Assembly: GCF_004795915.1 (NCBI RefSeq)
Contig: NZ_CP039253.1
Coordinates: forward strand, 2,666,001 to 2,730,000
DNA length: 64,000 bases
From: Rhodococcus sp. PAMC28707
Lineage (GTDB): Bacteria > Actinomycetota > Actinomycetes > Mycobacteriales > Mycobacteriaceae
Direction of reading: 5' to 3'
Shown here: one piece after another, positions 25,459 through 32,148 of the stretch
Numbering within the stretch: the first letter of the stretch is position 1
How the letters are laid out: every line of letters starts with the position of its first letter
Notes under the pieces: generated by a model
What the model saw: only the letters and a program-made list of their open reading frames with translations
The model's database searches: none
What the model was told of the DNA's origin: nothing
Position numbers and translations under genes: made by a program

Positions 25459-26644
25459 GCAGCAAGCACTTTCAGGACTCCGTGTCATCGACCTGTCTCG
25501 GTGGGTGGCGGGTGAGTACGCGACGAAATTGTTCGCGGACTTCGGCGCGGAGGTCATCAAGATCGAACGGCCCGGCGAAGGCAGCCTGACTCGTCGCTGG
25601 GGTCCCTTCCCCGGTGACCTGCCGGATCTCGAGGCCAGCGCGCTGTTCCTGCACCTGAACACCAACAAACAGTCCGTGGCACTCGATCTGCACGACCCCG
25701 CCGATGTGGAGGTCCTGCTCACCTTGATCGAGACCGCCGACGCGGTGGTCGAGTCGTTCCGTCCAGGACATCTCGAGAGTCTCGGTATCGGTCCCGACGT
25801 GCTGCGCGCGCGGAACCCACGGCTGGTGATCACCCGTATCAGTGCCTTCGGCCAGACCGGGCCCAACCGGGACCGCGAGGCCACCGGCATCACTCTGCAG
25901 GCAGCCGGCGGCCCGATGAACGCGACGGGCGCGGCCGACCGCGCTCCGCTGCGTAAGCCGGGTCTGCTCGAGCACTACACGATCGGGCGCTCGGCGGGCG
26001 AGGCCACGATGGCCGGCATCTTCCATGCCCGGCGTACAGGTTCGGGTTCGGTGATCGATGTGTCCGGGCAGGAAGTATTGCTTGCTGGGGCAGACCGCCG
26101 CGCGTCGTACCTGCTCTCGGCGGCCTACTCGGGAATGGTGGCGCCGCGAGGTGTCCGTAGCCCGCACCGGCACGGCGCGACCTTCACCGGGCCGTTCCGC
26201 ACCAACGACGGCTTCGTGATGATCTACGTGACCAACCAGGTGTTCTGGAACCGGCTGATCGATCTCGCCGGCGCCGAGGACCCGGAGTTCCACGAGCGTT
26301 TCCACAACATGCCGACCGTGAGCGGCCAGGACCGCGAGGACTTCATGGCGTACATCGAGGCCTGGTGCCTGGCGAACACCAAGATGGACCTGATGGAGCG
26401 CTGTGAGGCGGCTCGTATCCCGGTCACCGCCTTCATGGAGGTCTCGGAGTTGCTGGCACACGAGCACTTCCGCGGCCGCGGGGCGTTCACCGAGGTGGAG
26501 CATCCCGTCGCGGGAACCCTGACCTATACGGGAGCCCCGTGGCGCATGCGCAACGGCCACGCCGTGCGCACTGCAGCGCCGCTGCTGGACCAGCACGGCG
26601 CGCAGATCCGGGAGCAGAACGAGCAGAAGGCGAGCCTGGCATGA
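25442..26644 (+). CDS. CaiB/BaiF-family CoA-transferase, subunit 1
   Basis: 400-residue class III CoA-transferase starting at TTG 25442, directly behind GAGGAGGAGA within the previous gene's end. Family motifs: LSGLRVIDLSRWVAGEYATKL, FGAEVIKIERPGEG, LHLNTNKQSVALDL and DAVVESFRPGHLESLGIG. By eye the position of the catalytic Asp (usually in G-F-D-x-x-x-QA) reads ATGITLQAAGG, so the Asp may be absent. It overlaps by 4 bp with a second family member, suggesting a heteromeric transferase. Would move CoA from a donor thioester onto a free acid, such as an opened lactone. Confidence 0.87.
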   Translation: MALSIEQQALSGLRVIDLSRWVAGEYATKLFADFGAEVIKIERPGEGSLTRRWGPFPGDLPDLEASALFLHLNTNKQSVALDLHDPADVEVLLTLIETADAVVESFRPGHLESLGIGPDVLRARNPRLVITRISAFGQTGPNRDREATGITLQAAGGPMNATGAADRAPLRKPGLLEHYTIGRSAGEATMAGIFHARRTGSGSVIDVSGQEVLLAGADRRASYLLSAAYSGMVAPRGVRSPHRHGATFTGPFRTNDGFVMIYVTNQVFWNRLIDLAGAEDPEFHERFHNMPTVSGQDREDFMAYIEAWCLANTKMDLMERCEAARIPVTAFMEVSELLAHEHFRGRGAFTEVEHPVAGTLTYTGAPWRMRNGHAVRTAAPLLDQHGAQIREQNEQKASLA

Positions 26645-27912
26645 GCTATCCACTCGAAGGTATCCGCGTAGTCGATCTGACGGTCGTGTGGTCCGGTCCG
26701 GGTTCGACGGCACTGTTGGGCGATCTCGGCGCCGAGGTGATCCGGCTCGAGGGCAACAACCGCGCCAGCAGGCAGGTCTCGGCGAAGACGACCAAGGAAC
26801 TGATCGCCTCCACCGGTTACCACGGCGGCACGTACCCGGACAAGGACCCGGGCGAACGGCCGTACGAGCGCACCGCGCTCTTCAATTGGCATTCACGGAA
26901 CAAACTGGCCGCGTGCGCGAACCTGGAAACCCCTGAGGGGTATGCCGCCGCAATCGCGCTGCTCGAGATCAGTGATGTGCTGGTGGAGAACAACTCCAAC
27001 GGCACGCTCGAGAAGCTGGGCCTGGGCCACGAGGCGCTGCTGGAGATCAACCCACGCCTGATCGTGGTGCGGATGCCGCCGATGGGAATGAGCGGACCCA
27101 TGAGCGACTACCTCGGTTACGGGCCGAACTTCAACTCACTCGTCGGCATCGCAGCAATGGACGGATACGAGGGCGAAGAGCCTGATTCGGCAGGCGAGAA
27201 TTACCACATGGACGAGGCGGCCCCCGCGGGCGTCGCGTTCGCGGTGATGGCAGCGCTGTGGGATCGCGAACGCACCGGGCTCGGCGGCCTCGTCGAGTTC
27301 CCGCAGGCGGAGGCCGTGATGGCGGAGATCGGCGAATTCGTCCTGGATTACCAGATGAATGATCGGAACCCACAGGTGCTCGGCAACACCGACCTGCATA
27401 TGCTTCAGGACGTGTTCCTCTCCGCCGATGAGGACCGCTGGCTCGCGGTATCTGTTCGCGACGACCGGGATTGGGCCTCGATGGCAGCACTCGTCGACCC
27501 CGAAGGACTGGCCGGGATGGGCGAGACCGCCGCGTTGCGCGCGGAAAACTCCGCCGCAATCCGTGCGGTGCTGGCGGGTTGGTGCCGCAAGCGGACGGCG
27601 GAGCAGGCCGTGCAGGAACTGCAGGCCGTCGGCGTGCCGGCGGGCGAGGTCATGAGCGAAACTCGGCTGCTCGAGGATCCGCACTTGGCTGCACGCGGCT
27701 GGTTCCAGGAGCGCAGCCACCCGTCGGTGGGCACGCACCGCTACCCCGGGCACCCTTGGCGAGCAGAGGGTTTCGACCTGGCATTCGGCCGGGCGGTTCC
27801 AGGTTTCGGGGAGGACAACGAGTACCTCTACAAGGAGTTGCTCGGCTACTCCGCCGAGCAGTACGCGGATCAGGTGGCTCGTGGCTTGATCACCGACCAC
27901 CAGATTGCTTGA
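26641..27912 (+). CDS. CaiB/BaiF-family CoA-transferase, subunit 2
   Basis: 423-residue class III CoA-transferase-like protein coupled to the previous gene by ATGA. Motifs: LEGIRVVDLTVVWSGPGSTA, LGAEVIRLEGN, NRASRQVS, WHSRNKLAACANLETPEG, LVENNSNGTLEKLGLG and MGMSGPMSDYLGYGPNFNSL. The stretch GYGPNFNSLVGI replaces the usual Asp-bearing segment. Two adjacent, divergent copies parallel heterodimeric transferases such as BbsEF of benzylsuccinate metabolism; this comparison is inference. Which subunit holds the acyl intermediate cannot be decided by eye. Confidence 0.87.
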   Translation: MSYPLEGIRVVDLTVVWSGPGSTALLGDLGAEVIRLEGNNRASRQVSAKTTKELIASTGYHGGTYPDKDPGERPYERTALFNWHSRNKLAACANLETPEGYAAAIALLEISDVLVENNSNGTLEKLGLGHEALLEINPRLIVVRMPPMGMSGPMSDYLGYGPNFNSLVGIAAMDGYEGEEPDSAGENYHMDEAAPAGVAFAVMAALWDRERTGLGGLVEFPQAEAVMAEIGEFVLDYQMNDRNPQVLGNTDLHMLQDVFLSADEDRWLAVSVRDDRDWASMAALVDPEGLAGMGETAALRAENSAAIRAVLAGWCRKRTAEQAVQELQAVGVPAGEVMSETRLLEDPHLAARGWFQERSHPSVGTHRYPGHPWRAEGFDLAFGRAVPGFGEDNEYLYKELLGYSAEQYADQVARGLITDHQIA

Positions 27913-27955
27913 CAGACAGATGCATTCGAACACAACACAGTCAGGCGGGCAACCG

Positions 27956-28462
27956 ATGCCAGAAATAGCAGAGTCGTTGATCCCGGACGAGGTCGCGGCC
28001 CGGATCGGAACGGTCGTCGCGACCGCGACAGGTGCTGTCGTTCAGCGCGATTGGCAGCGTTGGGCTGTATCGGTCCGCGAGGACAACCCGCTGTACTTCG
28101 ACGCGGACTACGCACGCGAACACGGCTACGCCGACGTCATCTGTCCACCGCTCTACGTGCAGTACGCGATCCTCGGCGTCACCCCGATCGACACCCTGCG
28201 CGTCGACGGCTCCTCCGGTGCCGCATCCGGCAATCTGACGTTTCCTAAGTGCCCCAAGCGGATGGCGGGCGGCGAGAGCACCACGTTCCTGCGCCCCTCC
28301 TACGACGGCGATGTCATTACCTCGGTCCGCACAGTGGAGTCGATCGTGGAGAAGCGAGGCCGCTCAGGGCGTTTCGTGCTGGTGACGTGGAAGACCGCGT
28401 ACACCAATCAACGACGCGAACTGGTCGCCGAAGCAACGACGTCGATGATCGCGCGGCCATGA
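27956..28462 (+). CDS. MaoC-type hydratase, subunit A (N-terminal hydratase/FAS1-like)
   Basis: 168-residue hot-dog-fold protein beginning MPEIAESLIPDEVAARIG at ATG 27956. An alternative ATG at 27920 lacks a good ribosome site. The segment VREDNPLYFDADYAREHG followed by ICPPLY matches the N-terminal MaoC-like/FAS1 dehydratase domain. The usual His of D-x-N-P-x-H is Tyr here, so catalysis may depend on its partner. Next to a second MaoC protein, it resembles the ChsH1/ChsH2-type heteromeric enoyl-CoA hydratases. Overlaps in-frame possibilities of the next gene by 4 bp. Confidence 0.85.
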   Translation: MPEIAESLIPDEVAARIGTVVATATGAVVQRDWQRWAVSVREDNPLYFDADYAREHGYADVICPPLYVQYAILGVTPIDTLRVDGSSGAASGNLTFPKCPKRMAGGESTTFLRPSYDGDVITSVRTVESIVEKRGRSGRFVLVTWKTAYTNQRRELVAEATTSMIARP

Positions 28463-28491
28463 GAGAAGGAAAAGAGTTGAGGGAGAACGCG

Positions 28492-28932
28492 ATGGCAGGC
28501 CAGCTGCACTTCGAAGACGTCACGGTAGGGGATCAGATCACCACCCTGCGCACGAGCGTCGACGAGATCCAGATGTTCTTGTTCAGTGCTGCGACGTACA
28601 ACGCGCACCGGATCCATTACGACAAGTCCTGGGCAGTGGATGTCGAGGGTTACTCGGGGCCATTGGTACAGGGGCCACTACAGGCCGCACTACTGGCTCG
28701 TGCCGTCACCGATTGGATCGGCGGCGCCGGCACCTTGGTGACGTACTCGGCCCAGAACCGTGCCGTGGCCTTCGCCGGCCAGGAACTGGACTTCGTGGGA
28801 ACGGTGACGGCCAAGCGCGAGGAAGACGGACGCGCGTTGGTGGACTTGGAGATTCGCGGTGAGCGCGACGGCGAGCTGCTGATGCCGGGCACCGCCACGG
28901 TCACCCTGCCACGCCGGACCGAGGCTGCGTGA
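28492..28932 (+). CDS. MaoC-type hydratase, subunit B
   Basis: 146-residue hot-dog protein beginning MAGQLHFEDVTVGDQITT. Start ATG 28492 has GGGAG 6 bp upstream. ATG 28459, overlapping the previous stop, is possible and would add 11 residues. The active-site-like stretch AATYNAHRIHYDKSWA and then SGPLVQGPLQAALLA fits acyl dehydratases in which Asn/His act on the enoyl thioester. Together with the previous gene it would hydrate the 2-enoyl-CoA made by the ACAD pair. Its stop overlaps the next ATG by one base. Confidence 0.87.
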   Translation: MAGQLHFEDVTVGDQITTLRTSVDEIQMFLFSAATYNAHRIHYDKSWAVDVEGYSGPLVQGPLQAALLARAVTDWIGGAGTLVTYSAQNRAVAFAGQELDFVGTVTAKREEDGRALVDLEIRGERDGELLMPGTATVTLPRRTEAA

Positions 28933-30134
28933 TGAGCGGACTACGCGGCGAAGCAGCCATCCTCGGCTTCTGCGAGCTGCCCTCTCAGCGGAAACAGACT
29001 CGACCGGAGCAGTTCACCATCGAGCAGTGGGCGACGCTGTCGAAGATGGCGATCGACGACGCGGGCATCGACGCCTCACAGGTCGACGGCATCGTCGCGC
29101 ACGGCCTGGCGGAGTCGGACATGTTCGTCCCGGCCACGCTGTCGGAATACCTGGGAATGCCGTTGAACTTCGGCGAGCGGGTGGACCTCGGCGGCGCCAC
29201 TGCAGCAGGCATGGTGTGGCGTGCGGCTGCGGCCGTGGAGTTGGGCCTGTGTGAATCCGTGCTCGTGGTGGTCCCGGGCTCGTACATGTTGCCGCGCTCG
29301 CAGCAACGCCCGGCCAAGGATCCCGGTTACTTCGGCGCGTCGAGCAACAACTTCGGCTCACCTCAGGCGGAGTTCGAGATCCCCTATGGCAACCTCGGGC
29401 AGAACGCGCCGTACGCGCAGATCGCTCGGCGCTACGCCGCCGAGTTCGGCTACGACCCGGAGGCGACCGCGAAGATAGCCGTCGACCAGCGGACGAACGC
29501 GTGTGCCACCCCCGGTGCGGTGTTCCACGGTAAGCCGATCACTCTCGACGACGTGCTTGCGAGCCCGATGATCGCGGATCCCATCCGGATGCTCGAGGTC
29601 GTCATGCGGGTGCAGGGCGGCGCGGGTGTGATCGTCGGCAACGCCGACGTGGCGCGCAAGTCGAAGAACCGTCCCGTGTGGGTCAAGGGCTTCGGCGAGC
29701 GGATCTCGTTCAAGACTCCCACTTACGCCGAGGATATGGTCCGCACGCCCATCAAGGCGGCTGCGGACAGAGCCTTCGCGATGGCGGGCGTCGAGCGCTC
29801 CGACATCGACGTGGCGTCGATCTACGACTGCTACACGATCACCGTGCTGATGAGTCTGGAAGATGCAGGGTTCTGCGAGAAGGGCACCGGCATGGAGTGG
29901 GTCAAGCAGCGCGACCTGACCTTCCGCGGCGACTTCCCGCTGAACACCGCAGGCGGCCAGCTCTCCTTCGGGCAGGCAGGCATGGCAGGCGGCATGCACC
30001 ACGTGGTCGACGGCGTCCGGCAACTGATGGGACGAGCAGGCGAGGCACAGGTCGAGGACTGCAACACCGCGTTCGTCACCGGCAACGGCGGAATCATGAG
30101 CGAGCAGGTCGCTTTGATCCTGCAAGGAGAATGA
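28932..30134 (+). CDS. SCP2-thiolase-fold protein lacking the thiolase Cys; probable Ltp2-like retro-aldolase
   Basis: 400 residues with the thiolase/lipid-transfer fold (AAILGFCELPSQRKQ, MAIDDAGIDASQVDGIV, NTAGGQLSFGQAGMAGG). The nucleophilic-Cys region reads VDLGGATAAG (residues 85-93) with no Cys. The usual catalytic His of GHPxGATG is Gln (FGQAGMAGG). The segment SIYDCYTIT (Tyr298) lies where Ltp2-type aldolases carry a catalytic Tyr. A DUF35 partner follows 2 bp later and MaoC genes precede it, as in the sterol Ltp2-ChsH2 system. Inferred reaction: retro-aldol cleavage of a 3-hydroxyacyl-CoA to a ketone or aldehyde plus a shorter acyl-CoA. Confidence 0.85.
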   Translation: MSGLRGEAAILGFCELPSQRKQTRPEQFTIEQWATLSKMAIDDAGIDASQVDGIVAHGLAESDMFVPATLSEYLGMPLNFGERVDLGGATAAGMVWRAAAAVELGLCESVLVVVPGSYMLPRSQQRPAKDPGYFGASSNNFGSPQAEFEIPYGNLGQNAPYAQIARRYAAEFGYDPEATAKIAVDQRTNACATPGAVFHGKPITLDDVLASPMIADPIRMLEVVMRVQGGAGVIVGNADVARKSKNRPVWVKGFGERISFKTPTYAEDMVRTPIKAAADRAFAMAGVERSDIDVASIYDCYTITVLMSLEDAGFCEKGTGMEWVKQRDLTFRGDFPLNTAGGQLSFGQAGMAGGMHHVVDGVRQLMGRAGEAQVEDCNTAFVTGNGGIMSEQVALILQGE

Positions 30135-30136
30135 GT

Positions 30137-30559
30137 ATGAGCACCGCAGAAAAGCCGTTTCCCGAGCCCACCCCGGTCACCAAGCCATTCTGGGACAGCC
30201 TCCGCGAGCACCGGATCGAGATCCAGTACTCGCCGTCCTCGGACGAGTACGTGTTCTATCCGCGGGTGCTGGCACCGCGGACCCTGGCCGACGATCTCGA
30301 ATGGCGCGAGATCACCGGGCTGGGCACGCTTTACACCTACACCGTGGCCGATCGCCCGACTGCGCCGCCATGGGCGGACTCGCTCCCACAGATCCTGGCC
30401 GTCGTTCAGTGGGACGTGGGCCCGCGGCTGAGCACGGAAATGGTGGAGGTCGACCCGGCAGACCTGGAAATCGGCATGCGCGTCGAGCCGGTGTTCTGCG
30501 ACTATCCCGACCGCGACATCACGCTCCTGCGTTACCGCCCTGTCGCCAACCGAGACTGA
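30137..30559 (+). CDS. DUF35 OB-fold partner protein without zinc-ribbon cysteines
   Basis: 140-residue DUF35/OB-fold acyl-CoA-associated protein (PVTKPFWDSLREHRIEIQYS, FYPRVLAPR, GLGTLYTYTVADRP, VEPVF). ATG 30137 is preferred to 30131 because AAGGAG is then 8 bp upstream. The N-terminal rubredoxin-like zinc ribbon normally has CxxC pairs around the YPPR motif. Here the positions are Ser/Asp/Ala (QYSPSSDEYVFYPRVLAP), so no zinc should bind. It should form the complex with the preceding thiolase-fold protein required for aldolase activity. Confidence 0.87.
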   Translation: MSTAEKPFPEPTPVTKPFWDSLREHRIEIQYSPSSDEYVFYPRVLAPRTLADDLEWREITGLGTLYTYTVADRPTAPPWADSLPQILAVVQWDVGPRLSTEMVEVDPADLEIGMRVEPVFCDYPDRDITLLRYRPVANRD

Positions 30560-30574
30560 CGAGAGGAGTCACAG

Positions 30575-31375
30575 ATGTCACGGATGGCAGGCAAGGTCGC
30601 GTTGATCACCGGCGCAGGCGGAGGAATGGGCCGTATGCACGCGGTGCGGTTGGCCCAGGAGGGCGCGGACATCATCGCGCTCGATCTCGTCGAGGCAGGC
30701 CTTGCCGAGACAGCGGCGCTCGTTCGGGCCGAGGGCCGTCGAACCGTCACCGGTGTTGCGGACGTGCGAGATCTGGCCGCGACGAAGGATGCAGTCGCAC
30801 TCGGGGTGGCCGAGCTCGGCAGGTTGGATACGGTGGTCGCCAATGCCGGAGTGACCGAGAACGTCGGCCCGTCGTGGACGATCGACGAGACTCTGTGGGA
30901 GCGGTCGATGGCCGTCAACCTCACCGGGGTCTGGCACACCGTGCTGGCGGGCGTGGCGGCGTTGGAGGTCGCCGGCGGTTCGGTGATCATCATCAGCTCG
31001 ACGGCCGGCATCAGCGCGGCCCCCGGCGCCTCGCACTACAGCGCAGCCAAACATGCGGTGGTCGGACTGGCCAGGACGCTGGCCAACGAGCTCGGCCCGC
31101 AGTCGATTCGCGTCAATACCGTCCACCCAGGCGCGGTGGACACGGCGATGACACTCAACCCGGCCACGTTCGCCCGGCTTCGCCCGGACCTTGCGGATCC
31201 AACAGTCGAGGACGTCGTCGATGTGCTCGCCGCGCGGCACCTGTTGCCGGTGCCGTGGGTGGAGTCGGTGGATGTGAGCAACGCGGTGGTGTTCTTGGCC
31301 TCGGACGAGGCGCGGTACATCACCGGTACGCAACTGGTGGTCGACGCCGGACTTACCCAGAAAGCGATGTCATGA
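30575..31375 (+). CDS. SDR of the mycofactocin-associated type, catalytically complete
   Basis: 266-residue [33 protein letters not shown] and YSAAKHAVVG supply the cofactor motif and Ser/Tyr/Lys. The C-terminal LLPVPWVESVDVSNAVVFLA and DEARYITG are typical of mycofactocin-linked SDRs, which keep NAD bound and use mycofactocin as acceptor. The characteristic insertion after the second strand is short here. It overlaps by 4 bp with a second, degenerate SDR. Likely oxidises a secondary alcohol to the ketone for the Baeyer-Villiger enzyme. Confidence 0.87.
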   Translation: MSRMAGKVALITGAGGGMGRMHAVRLAQEGADIIALDLVEAGLAETAALVRAEGRRTVTGVADVRDLAATKDAVALGVAELGRLDTVVANAGVTENVGPSWTIDETLWERSMAVNLTGVWHTVLAGVAALEVAGGSVIIISSTAGISAAPGASHYSAAKHAVVGLARTLANELGPQSIRVNTVHPGAVDTAMTLNPATFARLRPDLADPTVEDVVDVLAARHLLPVPWVESVDVSNAVVFLASDEARYITGTQLVVDAGLTQKAMS

Positions 31376-32088
31376 GTGGGCGATTGGCGGGCAAGACGGC
31401 ATTGATCACCAGCGGAGCCCGGGGGATCGGACGCGCGCAGGCGGTGCGATTCGCTCAGGAGGGTGCCGACCTGATCGTGGTGGACTGTTGCACCGCGGTA
31501 GTGCACTCGACGACCCCTGCCGCAAGCAGCGAGGACCTGGCGGAGACTGTCCGACAGGTCGAACTGCTCGGGCGACGGATCGTCGCCATCGAGGCCGATG
31601 TCCGCGAGCAGGGCGCGCTCGATGCGGCGTTGGCCCGCGGCGTCGGCGCACTCGGTCGGCTCGACATCGTCTGCGCCGGCGCCGGCATCAGTTCCACCGG
31701 CAAGACGATGGAGCTCTCGGCTCAGGTCTGGCAGACGATGCTGGATGTGAACCTCACGGGGATGTGGAAGACCTGCAAGGCCGCTGTTCCACACCTGATC
31801 GAGGGCGGGCGCGGTGGTTCGCTCGTCCTGGTCAGCTCCACGGCAGGCGTGCGGGGCCTGAACGGCATGGGCCACGTCGCCGCGGCCGAGCACGGGCTGG
31901 TCGGACTGATGCGATCGCTGGCGAAAGAGCTCGCGCCGCACAGTATCCGAATCAACATCGTGAACCCGCCCATGAGCACGGACGGAAGGGCGAGCCAGGA
32001 CATCGCCGACGTGAGCCTGTTCCTGGCCTCCGACGAGGCCCGCTCCATCACCGGGATCACGATGCCTCTCGACATGGCCTACGCGTGA
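31372..32088 (+). CDS. Degenerate SDR lacking the catalytic Tyr and Lys
   Basis: 238 residues, coupled by ATGA to the preceding SDR. The nucleotide region TALITSGARGIGRAQAVRFA and a mycofactocin-type insertion (ASSEDLAETVRQVELLGRRI) are intact, and Ser remains (SSTAG). However, the YxxxK position reads GHVAAAEHG instead of GHYxAAKHG, so Tyr and Lys are Val and Glu. NAG is GAG, and about 35 residues before the C-terminal ASDEAR segment are missing. The frame is uninterrupted, so it looks like a maintained non-catalytic partner rather than a dead gene. A role as heteromeric subunit of the complete SDR is inference. Confidence 0.85.
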   Translation: MSGRLAGKTALITSGARGIGRAQAVRFAQEGADLIVVDCCTAVVHSTTPAASSEDLAETVRQVELLGRRIVAIEADVREQGALDAALARGVGALGRLDIVCAGAGISSTGKTMELSAQVWQTMLDVNLTGMWKTCKAAVPHLIEGGRGGSLVLVSSTAGVRGLNGMGHVAAAEHGLVGLMRSLAKELAPHSIRINIVNPPMSTDGRASQDIADVSLFLASDEARSITGITMPLDMAYA

Positions 32089-32148
32089 GAGCCCGGTGAC
32101 CGGCGTGCCTGTCGAACCAACACACTCTTCAGAAAGAAGGAATCGATC

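Noticed and set aside
28932..30134. Annotating the thiolase-fold protein as acetyl-CoA acetyltransferase
   Set aside because: The nucleophilic Cys and the GHP His are absent and a DUF35 partner is adjacent, which fits a retro-aldolase better.
31372..32088. Calling the second SDR a pseudogene
   Set aside because: The frame is intact, translationally coupled and carries coherent family sequence; only catalytic residues and one segment are lost, so it is listed as a degenerate but probably expressed protein.
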